A stretch of DNA of 64,000 bases from assembly GCA_012103035.1 (NCBI GenBank), contig JAAVLL010000003.1:221349-285348 (forward strand), given 5' to 3'. The notes below the pieces were generated by a model, which worked only from the letters and a program-made list of their open reading frames with translations, did not search any database and was not told the origin of the DNA. The stretch is from Brucella oryzae (lineage in GTDB: Bacteria; Pseudomonadota; Alphaproteobacteria; Rhizobiales; Rhizobiaceae). Shown in pieces: positions 8,980 to 17,723 of the stretch. A program made the position numbers and the translations under genes. Each line of letters starts with the position of its first letter. The first letter of the stretch is position 1.

Positions 8980-9338
8980 ATGAGTAATTGGCACGCGACC
9001 CAGACAGAAGTGTCCGAATTCGTGGAGACTGTTTTCCGCGAAGGCGACAATCAGGATCGACATCTTGTCCTGTTGACTGACACCGCAGCCGACTTGATCG
9101 GCGCAGTTTTGAAGCCGGAGCTGAAGACGCGTGAGGAGCCGGAGGCTCATATCGATATCCACCTTCGCAAGGAAGGCGGCGTGCTGGTATACTTTTGGAC
9201 GGCCGAGGGTGAGAAAAGTGGATCACCCTGACCAGCGAGGACACCGCACAGCATACGGAGCTTGAAAACCTCGCGCAGGAAAATCCGGCTGATCTGGTCG
9301 AGCAAGAGGTGCTGGCCGAGTATCTGGGCGGCTTCTGA
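8980..9338 (+). CDS. Hypothetical small acidic protein (one frameshift)
   Basis: The frame MSNWHATQTEVSEFVETVFR...HIDIHLRKEGGVLVYFWTAE ends at 9231. One missing base lets it continue as KWITLTSEDTAQHTELENLA, QENPADLVEQEVLAEYLGGF to a stop at 9338, about 119 residues, without signal peptide or membrane segment. The family is not recognised. It sits in an accessory stretch of small genes between IS remnants; phage or plasmid origin is plausible. Confidence 0.5.
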
Positions 9339-9396
9339 GTCTCGAGGGAATGATCGTGGCCGAAGCAACACTTTATGAAATTGATTGGGACGGCAA

Positions 9397-9621
9397 ATGC
9401 GTATGGTCAATGATCATACCGGATGTTGCATCGGCCGTTTCTCAAAAATGGGCGTCGACGTGCATAAAGCCGGACCCGACCAGGTCGCTACAGGCATCCA
9501 GTGTCTCGATTGTTTTCACGGCGGCGACCCGCGAGAATTATGGGATCGGTTTGTGATCTCGATGCGGAACCATCACGGTGTCGAGGTGCCGCCCGGGGCG
9601 AAACCAGCGTTTCGCAACTGA
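9397..9621 (+). CDS. Hypothetical small protein with a Cys-rich centre
   Basis: 74 residues from ATG 9397: MRMVNDHTGCCIGRFSKMGV...GIQCLDCFHGGDPRELWDRF. Cys-Cys and Cys-x-x-Cys pairs with nearby His could bind zinc. An upstream segment MIVAEATLYEIDWDGK (from 9350) could be its real N-terminus after one frameshift. Not recognised; it follows the previous hypothetical gene closely in the same orientation. Confidence 0.45.
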   Translation: MRMVNDHTGCCIGRFSKMGVDVHKAGPDQVATGIQCLDCFHGGDPRELWDRFVISMRNHHGVEVPPGAKPAFRN

Positions 9622-9628
9622 CGCGAGG

Positions 9629-9754
9629 TCAGTCGATATCTTCCCATCTTCGATTACCGACGGCCACGATCCTCGCATTGCGGAGAGCCTCCTCTCTAAG
9701 GAAGCCGTTCTTTCGCCGTAGGCCTGCCTGATCGATCTCACCAGCGTTAGACAT
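9629..9754 (-). CDS. Possible very small protein
   Basis: 41 residues: MSNAGEIDQAGLRRKNGFLR then EEALRNARIVAVGNRRWEDID. It has balanced charged composition and an uninterrupted frame, but no strong ribosome site is seen. It may be the tail of a decayed phage-type gene together with the next small ORF (9782-9928). Confidence 0.3.
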   Translation of the reverse strand: MSNAGEIDQAGLRRKNGFLREEALRNARIVAVGNRRWEDID

Positions 9755-9781
9755 GGCAGCGTCTCGATTTCGAGCTACCTG

Positions 9782-9928
9782 CTACTCGTAGACCGTTTTC
9801 CAGCTCCTAGAGCACGACGCCGTCTTATACTCGGCCGCGATGATCGGCTTCACGACCTTGTTGCCAAATTCGTCGACCTCGGGTTCTGGGATTTCGGAGA
9901 CTGGTATTCCGCCGCCGCTGATCTTCAT
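9782..9928 (-). CDS. Possible very small acidic protein
   Basis: 48 residues from an ATG preceded by GGAAACTGCC: MKISGGGIPVSEIPEPEVDE then FGNKVVKPIIAAEYKTASC. It lies directly upstream of the 41-residue ORF on the same strand. Not recognised; coding nature is inferred only from composition. Confidence 0.3.
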   Translation of the reverse strand: MKISGGGIPVSEIPEPEVDEFGNKVVKPIIAAEYKTASCSRSWKTVYE

Positions 9929-10060
9929 GGCAGTTTCCAAAACGACTATGGGGTCATAATTCAGGAATGGTTAGCAGCAATTCAGGGTAGTCTCGCGAGG
10001 GGCAACTATTAAAATGGGCTGGAGTCATTCGTAAATTGGATGGTTCCAGCCCACAATGAC

Positions 10061-10391
10061 TTATGACGTTTTTGGACGTGTGAAGAGGACAAACAGGCCC
10101 AAAATGATGTCGCCAATTACCCAAATGCTGAGTACGAGCATTGCTCCGATCCGGTGCCAATGGCAGCCCCGCTTGCTCCGCGCCCGATAATCCACTCATA
10201 CCCTGACTTGCATTATTCATGCCAGTGATAAACCAGAGCAACATCAGGAGATTGAAAGCGATAAATGACCATTTGAAAAGCTTGCCCATAAAACCACGAC
10301 GTGGTTTGCGTAACGCTACACCGCAACTAGGGCATTTGAACGCGCTGTCACTAACATCCTTGCCACACTCCGGGCATTTAATCATTGCCAT
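10061..10391 (-). CDS. Zinc-ribbon membrane protein (two frameshifts)
   Basis: Begins MAMIKCPECGKDVSDSAFKC with a four-Cys zinc ribbon (CPECG...CPSCG), a basic stretch (RKPRRGFMGKLF), then TM helix WSFIAFNLLMLLWFITGM. After two missing bases the third frame gives AMLVLSIWVIGDIILGLFVL then FTRPKTS and a stop at 10061, a second TM helix. The full protein (~110 aa) is a cytoplasmic zinc ribbon anchored by two helices. Its ATG overlaps the end of the preceding zinc-ribbon gene, so the two are an operon. Function unknown. Confidence 0.65.
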
Positions 10392-11098
10392 GCTAAGTCT
10401 CTCCTATTGCTTTTGGAAATGCTATCGAAATGGAAAAGGAACGCTGGGTCAGTCATAGCCCCTGATTGTCAGACTAGTCTCGCGGACACCATCCTGATCA
10501 GAGGCCAAGAAGCTGCCTGAAATAGCGACAGTATCTTCAATCGTTATTTGGGACAGGTTGGCATAAAGGGGAGTGCCCTTCTTGATCATGGTGCCATCCA
10601 CCAAATCCGAGAGCGCGTTATTCCATGTGACGACTTCAACCTCTGGAGAGAGACGTACTGAGATAATGGCGTGGCCATCTGTATTGGTTTCAAGCCTGGT
10701 CAGTGTTCCATTCCAGCCATTAACCGTCAAACTCGAATCTAAAGCCGTAATAATCGCACCACGACGCTCATCGCGAAGGCTGCTTTGCTGGAGCTCGTTG
10801 GCCGTCGCACGAAAGCGTTCAGAGTAAAGATTTATGGTTGATATAAAATCCTTCTGGCTTTCGGGCAGAGTCATTACATTTTCGGTTGATGCGCCCACTT
10901 TGGAGGCGGCGGTGCTGTCAGAAGGCTTATCTGGGGACGCCATGGCCGCGATTACTACTATTGCCAGAAAGCCGCCCCCAGCCATTTCATGGCTTTATAA
11001 CGTGAGCGCGGCGCGCCGCAGTTAGGGCACGCCTTGGCTTCAACAGACATTTGTTTGCCGCATGATTTACATGCGATCCACAATGACTCGGATTTCAT
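10382..11098 (-). CDS. Zinc-ribbon protein with one TM helix and a large periplasmic domain (frameshifted)
   Basis: ATG 11098 encodes MKSESLWIACKSCGKQMSVE then ACPNCGAPRSRYKAMKW, a four-Cys zinc ribbon. One missing base leads to TM helix GGGFLAIVVIAAM and a ~150-residue domain ending FLASDQDGVRETSLTIRGY. After a second break this continues MTDPAFLFHFDSI to a stop at 10382. The closing pattern (ETSLT...G.MTDP.F.F.F) belongs, as I remember it, to a widespread uncharacterised domain found after zinc ribbons. Signalling across the membrane is conceivable but unproven. It lies between a lipoprotein gene and a second zinc-ribbon gene, all on the minus strand. Confidence 0.65.
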
Positions 11099-11276
11099 TT
11101 AGGCCCCCACTCTCAATATTCAGAAATAAAGCTATCTACCGATTAACTCCAATGAAATTTTCAGCCCTAGATTGAAATGTTGTTCACATTCACAATTACT
11201 GAAGACAAGAAGAGCGTAAGCATCTTGTATTCGGTGAACGTAATCAAGGAACTAATGATGCAGAGCTTGAAAACCA

Positions 11277-11926
11277 TCAGCTAAACCACGAGCGAATTTT
11301 AGCCAATATTGATCTTTTATCATCAATAACTGCGTTGAAGACATACTCGACCCTTTTGTCACCCATTACGTCAATCAAAGGGATGGCAAAAGTAGTGGTC
11401 TTTGATCTTCAGAAATGGGGCCGGATGAAGATAAGATTTTTGGCCCCTGATTTTCCAGGTCAGCATGTGACCTTTAAGCGACTTGGAAAGCATACGATCT
11501 ATATCGGGATCATTATCATTCGATTTATTGTTGCCCTTCATCGATACCCATACTTGGGCTACGATGTTGTCTCCCTCCTTCATCAGATGAGGAAGCATGC
11601 CGCCTTGTTCAGGCGTAAATGGCTTGAATTCATAGCCGCGATCAGTTGATCGGTGTTTCCCTTGATATGCCATTTGCACGTTACAGTATTGTCACTGACC
11701 TGCATGTCGTTTTTCATCGAAATGCCGCTCAATGCCTTCTGACTCGCCAAACCTGTACAGAAGTCCTCAGGTGTTTTTCCGCGAATGCCAACGCGGATTT
11801 TAAAACCGAGAGTTCAATATCAAGTGCAGTCGTACCGTCCTCGTTAATGGACATCGACTGCTGCATATCGAAACATCCAGTCAGCAAAACGTCAACGAAA
11901 TCAGTGCTGCGCCCTTAAACTTCATG
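11277..11926 (-). CDS. Putative LppM-like lipoprotein (several frameshifts)
   Basis: ATG 11926 follows GGGGAAAC and reads MKFKGAALISLTF, then (one frame over) LLTGCFDMQQSMSINEDGTT, a lipoprotein signal with lipobox LTGC. Coding continues in pieces: GKTPEDFCTGLASQKALSGI, MQVSDNTVTCKWHIKGNTDQ, YEFKPFTPEQGGMLPHLMKE, KSLKGHMLTWKI, KILSSSGPISEDQR and TTTFAIPLIDVMGDKRVEYV to a stop at 11277, ~215 residues. The closing pattern (W-K-I ... S-S-S-G ... T-F-A-I-P) recalls LppM/DUF3153 domains. At least four breaks make this the most damaged gene of its operon; real decay is possible here. Confidence 0.5.
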
Positions 11927-12313
11927 TTTCCCCATGAACCCCATACAGCGAATATTGATTAAACGTTTACCAATTCTCCGCTCGATTGCCAATGAGATTT
12001 AGTCGGCGTTTTCCGGTCGAGCTGGTCTGGCATCAAGAAGGAAACCAGTTAAAAATTCTGTCTCAATCAGAAGACAAACATTCTAACATTAGCGTTCCCT
12101 TTTCCAACTTTTGAACGCTGTCGATATCCCAAAATTACAAAGTTATATAGCCATAAAAATAAAGCTTGCCTCTCAGGTTGCAAAGTTATATAGCCCGGTC
12201 AACTAGTATGGAAGGTAAATACGAACTTCACAGCACATGCAAGCGAGCGATTACAACAGAGATCATTTCCCCACACGTGATTGATGCGATAGTTACGTAC
12301 GGTGTAGGACATC
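11927..12313. other. AT-rich intergenic region between divergent operons
   Basis: 387 bases with no credible ORF, visibly AT-richer than its surroundings. It separates the minus-strand zinc-ribbon/lipoprotein operon from the plus-strand UDG-like gene and should hold both promoters. The only structure I see is the direct repeat listed separately. Confidence 0.6.
12138..12195 (+). repeat. Direct repeat caaagttatatagcc x2
   Basis: The identical 15-mer caaagttatatagcc occurs at 12138-12152 and 12181-12195, 43 bp apart (about four helical turns). It lies upstream of the UDG-like operon and contains a -10-like tatata core. It could be paired operators of a regulator or duplicated promoter elements. 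Confidence 0.6.
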
Positions 12314-13305
12314 ATGTATAGGGCGCGGAAGGCCTAACGTTAGACAAACGGGCGCTCCTCCGTGTTGCAGAGAGCATCAACCGCTTATCAATCGAACTCG
12401 AACGCAATTGCGGATCATACGTGATCGTTAGCGACCAGAGCCAAATCGTAACCGTCGCCGCAGAAAGCGTCGGCTTAAACACTAACTTTTTCATCGTACT
12501 GATAGGAGACCCGATCTTGGATCAAGATCTCACAATCGCACGCGTATTCTTCGAAAACATCGACGGCCAAAACGCTACAAATCTTCTCACTGACGACAGG
12601 ATGACCATCCATCGCGACGGTAATCTGCAGATCAGCTATGCACCTTTCGATCACATCGAGAAATCTGCACGTGTAGTGATCGTCGGCATAACTCCAGCCA
12701 TGACGCAAGCGGTGAATGCGTTGAACTCACTCTATCGAGCAAAGCTGGCAGGCAAGTCCATTGAGGAAGCTCTTCGGGTTGCAAAGATGACGGCAAGTTT
12801 CAGTGGCCCGATGCGGTCGAACTTGATCGAGATGCTCGATTTCGTCGGGGTGGCTCGGCTGCTCAATATCCAATCGACGGCTTCACTTTTCGAGGCTGGT
12901 TCTCGTGACATGCATTTCACGTCGGCTCTTCGCTATCCGGTATTCGTAGGCGGAAAGAATTATTCGGGAAATCCGTCGATGCTGAAGGTGGGCGCACTCA
13001 GGAACATGGTTGAAACCCATCTCGCCGAAGAAGCGCGCCTGCTCTCCCATGCCGTCTGGCTGCCTCTCGGGCCAAAGGCCGAAGAAGCCGTTCTGCATCT
13101 CGTTGGGAAGGGGCTGTTGCCCAGGATGAATGTGCTAGCAGGCATGCCTCATCCCTCAGGTGCCAACGCAGAACGAATTGCAGTTTTCACTGGCAGAAAG
13201 CCGCCTGAGCATGCATCGGCTAAAACCGATGCCGACAAGCTTCTCCGGGCGGCGGCAAAACTCAAAAGTCAGATCGCAGGCCTCAAGCTGGGAGAAGCCG
13301 CATGA
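12314..13305 (+). CDS. Uracil-DNA-glycosylase-superfamily-like protein
   Basis: The long clean frame runs to the stop at 13305. Two motifs match the UDG fold: VVIVGITPA near the centre (motif 1, compare GINPG of Mug) and AGMPHPSGANAER near the C-terminus (motif 2, compare HPSGxN). Between them are NLIEMLDFVGVARLL and HAVWLPLGPKAEEAVLHLV. UDG-fold enzymes excise altered bases from DNA. The ~90-residue N-terminal extension (FFIVLIGDPILDQD...) is not part of the core fold. The first safe start is GTG 12421, but coding sense (EGLTLDKRALLRVAESINRL) extends upstream and one missing base would connect to ATG 12314. The stop overlaps the ATG of the partner gene. Substrate unknown. Confidence 0.6.
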
Positions 13306-14152
13306 GCAAGAACGTACCGTTCACCTGGGAACAAATCGAAGGCGAAATTAGAAAGGCTATATGGGTTTCTATCGAAGCAATCGGAATCTTCTGCACGAAT
13401 GAAGCTTATCGAGGAATGCTGGGCGACAGCAACGCTGAAGAAAACACCTTGACATCCAGCGTCATCGTGTCTATTCGATTGTCGAAAGGTGTTATGCATA
13501 TGCCTATCAGCTCCCCGGCCACGACAAGATCGAGGAGGAAGATTGGTACGAAGCCGAGATGCTTCTGAATGGCGGACTTCCTGTCTATACCCATAATCAG
13601 GAGTCCCCGCTGATGGCCAGCTTGGATTCGCCACTCCGCTCAGTTCTGGAGACTTTCTTCGCTCGATACGGAATGAACGAGCTGGGAAAACCGCTAAACA
13701 TACGTGAACTCGGACTTTTGGCAGGCATGTCTGATTCAGTGGTTAGAGCGTCGCTCAGCAAGGAAGGCTTTAAACTGGAACGCTCAGGTTCCAGTGATGA
13801 AAGTGCGGTGCTGTCGTCTGATGAAGCGTTACGTTGGCTCACGAAACGTCGTGGTTTCATACCAAACAAGGGCGATGCCCTTGATGGGCAGAAGAAGGCT
13901 ATCGTCGAGGGGCTAGTCCCTGATCAGTCAATCGAATTCGCCGAGGTCATCGCTGAACTCAGCAGGCGATATTGTAGCGACATCTTCGAACTCTGTCAGG
14001 AGATGCCGGACCGGGATAAGGAGTGGGTTATAGCGTTCTTTCGTGGAGAAAAATTAGACATCCGGCTAAATCTGTTGAAGACCATCGCAACGGAGCTTGA
14101 AGCGCCAGAAGCGATGTTTGTCGGTCGGGCCGTTACACATCTTCTCAGCTAA
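13302..14152 (+). CDS. Unknown HTH-containing partner of the UDG-like gene (one frameshift)
   Basis: The ATG overlaps the previous stop (ATGA), so the two are coupled. The N-terminal part MSKNVPFTWEQIEGEIRKAI then WVSIEAIGIFCTNEAY joins, after one missing base near 13450, to DIQRHRVYSIVERCYAYAYQ and the long frame ending at 14152, ~284 residues in all. LNIRELGLLAGMSDSVVRAS (mid-protein) has the spacing of a helix-turn-helix, followed by DEALRWLTKRRGFIP. No signal peptide or TM segment is seen. I do not recognise the family; a DNA-binding partner that recruits or licenses the glycosylase-like protein is inference. Confidence 0.6.
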
Positions 14153-14480
14153 TCGTTTCGACAGTCGGAAGCCATCTGCTGTTGGTGGCTCCGACAATCT
14201 TTCGAGGGATGGCGGAAAGTAAAATCCGGGGATCGAAGTCAGCGTCGCACCAATTGCGTACAAGTTGCTTGCTTGCTCGATCAAAAGCATAAGCAGAAAC
14301 GACATTTTACCCGCGATCCTGCCCTCAATGTCGATCACTAGAGCAAATCGCTCTGGAACTCGGGTGAACTGCTTGCTGAAGTCCACAAGCTTAAGCTCGT
14401 CATTTCGAAAGTGATCGATGGAAAACAGAAAGCAAGTTCATAATCATCGTCAAGCAAAAGACGTGGTCGAACGAATGCTT
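14066..14480 (-). CDS. Possible hypothetical protein convergent with the UDG-like operon (frameshifted)
   Basis: Reverse-strand pieces read LIGPILEAFVRPRLLLDDDY, ELAFCFP, then one frame over SIDHFRNDELKLVDFSKQFT, RVPERFALVIDIEGRIAGKM and SFLLMLLIEQASNLYAIGAT. This is convincing protein-like sequence with a hydrophobic helix. No start codon is visible before ~14480 and the last ~30 residues overlap the neighbouring gene, so both ends are uncertain. Not recognised. Confidence 0.4.
14164..14195. terminator. Hairpin between convergent genes
   Basis: gtcgg-a-agcca and tggct-ccgac form a 10-bp stem with a single bulge, just after the stop of the HTH partner gene. Only a weak T stretch (aatcttt) follows. 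Likely a terminator for the UDG-like operon. Confidence 0.4.
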
Positions 14481-14813
14481 CAAGGATAGGGCCAATTAAT
14501 TTAATGCGGCTCGCGACCTAGGCCTACGGCGTCGAACTTAACAAATGAAGGCGATAGATTTCCATTATAATACTGTTTGATATCTATTTTTCTGACCAGT
14601 TCATCATCACATCAGAGCGTGACGCATGAGCGTCTCGAAATCTATCCGTTTATCAAAGAATGATTGCACCTATTCGCACCCCTATTAGCACCCCGTGTTT
14701 AATTAACTTGAGCGAAAACTGAATTACAACCCCAGAAAATATTTAATCACACCAATGTGACTTTTACGTGCATTGAAGCGGTGCCGTGCCCGGGAAGAAT
14801 CTTGCTTTTCTTA
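14481..14813. other. Intergenic region without recognisable gene
   Basis: AT-rich stretch between the uncertain minus-strand gene and the IS5 element. I see no ORF, repeat or hairpin worth naming; it probably contains the promoter of the minus-strand gene. Confidence 0.5.
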
Positions 14814-15742
14814 GAGCCTGAATCATAATGAACGCAACGATATCAGGCTCTTGCGATCCTTCGCGTGAGGAAGCGGATATTTGCGATGTAGATCCACGCT
14901 TCAGAGGAAGCGATGGTTTTCTCGAAGTCTTTGGCCAGTCTGCGACACCGTCCCAGCCATGCAAATGTTCGCTCAACAACCCATCAACTCGGGAGTAGTT
15001 CGAAACCTCCAGCGCGATCGGATCGCTTGACGATTTCCAGTGTAAACTTCCCGACCTTTTCCAGCCTGCCTTTGAGCTTTGGTCCTGCGTATCCGCCGTC
15101 AGCAAAGATATGTCGTAGCCACGGCCATCGTTTGAGAATGGTTTTCAAGACATCCGGCGCGCCGTCTCTGTCCTGAATGCCCGCAGAATGGATCACGAGA
15201 CCAACCATCAGGCCGAGAGTATCAACCACAATATGACGCTTGCGGCCGTTGATCTTCTTCCCCGCATCAAAACCTCGTATTCCGCCGCTTTCCGTGGTTT
15301 TCACCGACTGGCTATCGATCACGCCAGCCGTGGGGCTGGGCTGCTTGTCGGCCTGTTCACGCGCAATCATCACAAGCGCGTTGTTGATGGTCCGCAGCAT
15401 GCCATCATCTCCAGCGGTAGAAATATTTCTGCACCGTGGAGAATGGTGGAATTCAGTAGGCAAAAGCCGCCACGCACCACCCGAAGAAGCTATATAAAGA
15501 AGCGCGTTCACCACTTCTCGCAAGTTTGTCTTTCGAGGGCGACCGAGAGGTCGTGGCAAAGGCATCAGCGGTTCGAGCACAGACCATTCCGCATCCGTTA
15601 AATCGCTTGCATAACGCGAATTGCGACGCTCATACTGTCGCCGAGCGGGTTTCAGTCCAGGCCATCGTGAACTCCATCGTATGTCAGAAATCCGATTGAA
15701 TCATAACCTGCTGAAATCGCTCAACCCTTTTGGAACAGGCTC
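14814..15742 (-). mobile_element. IS5-family (IS427-group) insertion sequence
   Basis: Ends gagcctg (14814-14820) and its complement caggctc (15736-15742), each adjoining a YTAR-type site (ttag / ctag) as expected for IS427-group elements. It contains one minus-strand transposase. On the right it abuts a gene fragment, so it may have disrupted a gene there. Confidence 0.8.
14843..15665 (-). CDS. IS5/IS427-type transposase (frameshifted)
   Basis: From MAWTET (start 15665) through VLEPLMPLPRPLGRPRK, SGGAWRLLPTEF and AGVIDSQSVKTTESGG (first Asp), HIFADGGYAGPKLKGR (second Asp) to RWVVERTFAWLGRCRRL (Glu, in another frame) and the final LTRRIARA. About 274 residues when the frames are joined. Breaks lie near 15620, 15430 and 14985; the catalytic triad is complete. 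Confidence 0.88.
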
Positions 15743-15745
15743 TAG

Positions 15746-16066
15746 GTCCAGAAAGGTTGACAACGGTTCGACGCGAACGCCGATCCCTATACCGAAGAGG
15801 AAATCGAGCGGGAAGGTGCACCAAGTTTGCGCGACGCTGCGCATCCCAAAGGGATTGCTCACCATATATAAGAATGAAACACTGTGCCTTCCAGTATCGA
15901 GCCTCAATCGGGCTGACAGCGTCGATGTCCGCTTCAGATTTGGTACCGACACTTGTCGAATAGGAGCTAGATTTCAAGATTATGGACCTCGGCTCTGCTG
16001 GATTAAGGCACTTATCCATTCGGCATAATGCAAATCCGAAACAGCTGGAAAGGAGACTGTGAAATG
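15746..16066 (+). other. Gene fragment between IS5 and IS6 copies
   Basis: 321 bases with no complete gene. The plus strand near 15770-15870 reads NADPYTEEEIEREGAPSLRD then AAHPKGIAHHI, clearly protein-like, but its 5' part is missing at the IS5 end and a stop follows. Family not recognised. It is probably a remnant of a chromosomal gene cut by the flanking IS elements. Confidence 0.4.
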
Positions 16067-16746
16067 GGTGTTGTCACGTTAAGTTTCTCTGGCCGGAAAG
16101 GCCAGGGGCTCGTAGATATTCAGGCGAAACAGGCCGCAATTTTCCATGCATCGAAAGCTTCGAGGCGATGGTAGCGAATTGTGTGTGCGGCTCGGCGACG
16201 AGATGGAACAGAGAAACAATTGCGGGTCGCTGAGTGCATGGAGACGAACCGTTGCAACGCTCCAGGTGACCGATGGGTGATGATCCGTTTGGGAGCAAAG
16301 CCATAGCGCTTCATTAACGCCACGAGCAGTCGCTTTGCCGCCCTTTATCACGCCGCTTCTGCAAGATTTCTTCGAGAACGGAGCCATGTTGATCAACCGC
16401 ACGCCAAAGCCAGAATTTTTCTCCAGCGCATTTGACGACCACTTCGTCCAAATACCAAATATCGCCGGCGCGCGCCTGACGCCGCCGCAAGTTGCGTGTG
16501 ATCTGGGGCCGAACTTGGCGATCCAACGACGAACTGTCTCGTATGATACGTCGATTCTACGCTCAAGCAGCATTTCCTCAACTTCACGCAGACTAAGGTT
16601 GAACCGCAGATAAAGCCACACCGCATGAGCAATAATCTGTGGCGGAAAACGGTGACGCTTGAAGATGATATCTGATGTCTGCATCGCCAAAATTTACGCC
16701 CAAACCGTCAGGCAGGCAACTGTAGCCCAGTTAACGTGACAACACC
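16067..16746 (-). mobile_element. IS6-family element, copy A, internally deleted
   Basis: Ends ggtgttgtcacgttaa and its perfect complement. Nearly identical to the copies at 24947, 47961 and 52085, but ~136 bp shorter: sequence jumps from gaccgatg directly to ggtgatgatccg, removing the region around the second catalytic Asp and Glu (IITDK...NRAENS). The deletion makes the transposase non-functional. The 8-bp flanks (gtgaaatg / ctgtgaac) are not a target duplication. Confidence 0.88.
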
Positions 16747-16759
16747 CTGTGAACTAATG

Positions 16760-16774
16760 TGAAAATTATTTTCA
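16760..16774. promoter_or_regulatory. Palindrome upstream of rpiR, possible operator
   Basis: tgaaaattattttca is a near-perfect palindrome about 60 bases before the rpiR start, in an AT-rich promoter region. RpiR-type regulators usually bind such sites near their own gene. Assignment is by position only. Confidence 0.4.
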
Positions 16775-16832
16775 AATCGGTAAAATTATGATAAATGACT
16801 TTTCATAAAGATAAAAAGTAAACGGGAACAAC

Positions 16833-17723
16833 GTGAATCTGTCCACATTGATTGGGTCCTGCCGAGGCAGTCTCACCCCAAACCAGCAAAAGATCGCAGA
16901 TTTTGTGCTCGCCAATCCATTCGCGGTCGCGACGATGGGTATAGAGGAGCTTGCACAAGCAACCTCTACCTCATCTGCAACGATTACCCGGTTCGTGCGG
17001 GCACTGGGATTGGGGAGCTTTACAGATTTCAGAGGATTCGCGGTACAAGGCTACCAGTCATTGCTGCGCCCAGTGGAGAATGTCGACCGCGCCCGTCACA
17101 TCCCGCCTGGAAAGATTGCGGAGGGTTCCTTCCAGAGTGCTGCAGAATGCTTGCAGCAGGTCATGAGGGAAGCCGGGAGTACCGTGTGGGAGGACATTGC
17201 GGCCCAGATGATGAATGCGCCGCGTGTTGCCTTTCTCGGTTTTGGCGTCAGCGCGAACATGCTGCAATATCTTGCTGATAAATCAATCCTTTTACCCGGT
17301 CACAGCTCGTGCTGAACGGTGCCGGCGGGCTCGAACGTGTTGCCCAGAAAGTGCTCCGGCTGGGGCCTGGAGATCTTGTGATAGCGATGGCCTTGCCACG
17401 CTACTCACAGGCGACCCTTGATTTTCTGAAGCTTGCGCGAGGCCGGGGAGCCCATTGCATTGCCGTAACGGATGGCCCTGCCTCGCCGCTGTGTTCACTC
17501 AGCCATGAGCAGATATTCGTACCCGCGAGCCACCCCGTTCTGCATAGTTCGACGATTGGTGCACTCGCTGCCTTCGAAGCGATCATTGCCGTGCTGACGG
17601 CACATCACCAGAGCGTCTCGGATGCCGTTTCCGTAACGCGCTCTCATGCCCTATCTTTATGCGGAGGATGAAGATCAGCCGCAGTCCAAATCGAGGACCA
17701 CGGATGACAGTGAAGCCGAGTAA
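16833..17723 (+). CDS. RpiR/MurR-family transcriptional regulator (frameshifted)
   Basis: GTG 16833 follows GGGAACAAC. The N-terminal HTH_6 domain is MNLSTLIGSCRGSLTPNQQK...GIEELAQATSTSSATITRFV; a SIS sugar-phosphate-binding domain follows (VAFLGFGVSANMLQYLADKS, LGPGDLVIAMALPRYSQATL, ARGRGAHCIAVTDGPASPLC). Frames join near 17300 and again near 17650, giving a charged tail LYAEDEDQPQ that overlaps gsiA. Many RpiR proteins sense sugar phosphates or amino sugars, including peptidoglycan-derived ones. Adjacency to a peptide importer with D-aminopeptidase makes control of peptide or cell-wall-fragment uptake a reasonable inference. Confidence 0.82.

Noticed and set aside
12314..13305. Toxin of a toxin-antitoxin pair with the downstream gene
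   Set aside because: Both proteins are too long, no toxin fold is recognised, and the UDG-like motifs explain the first protein better.
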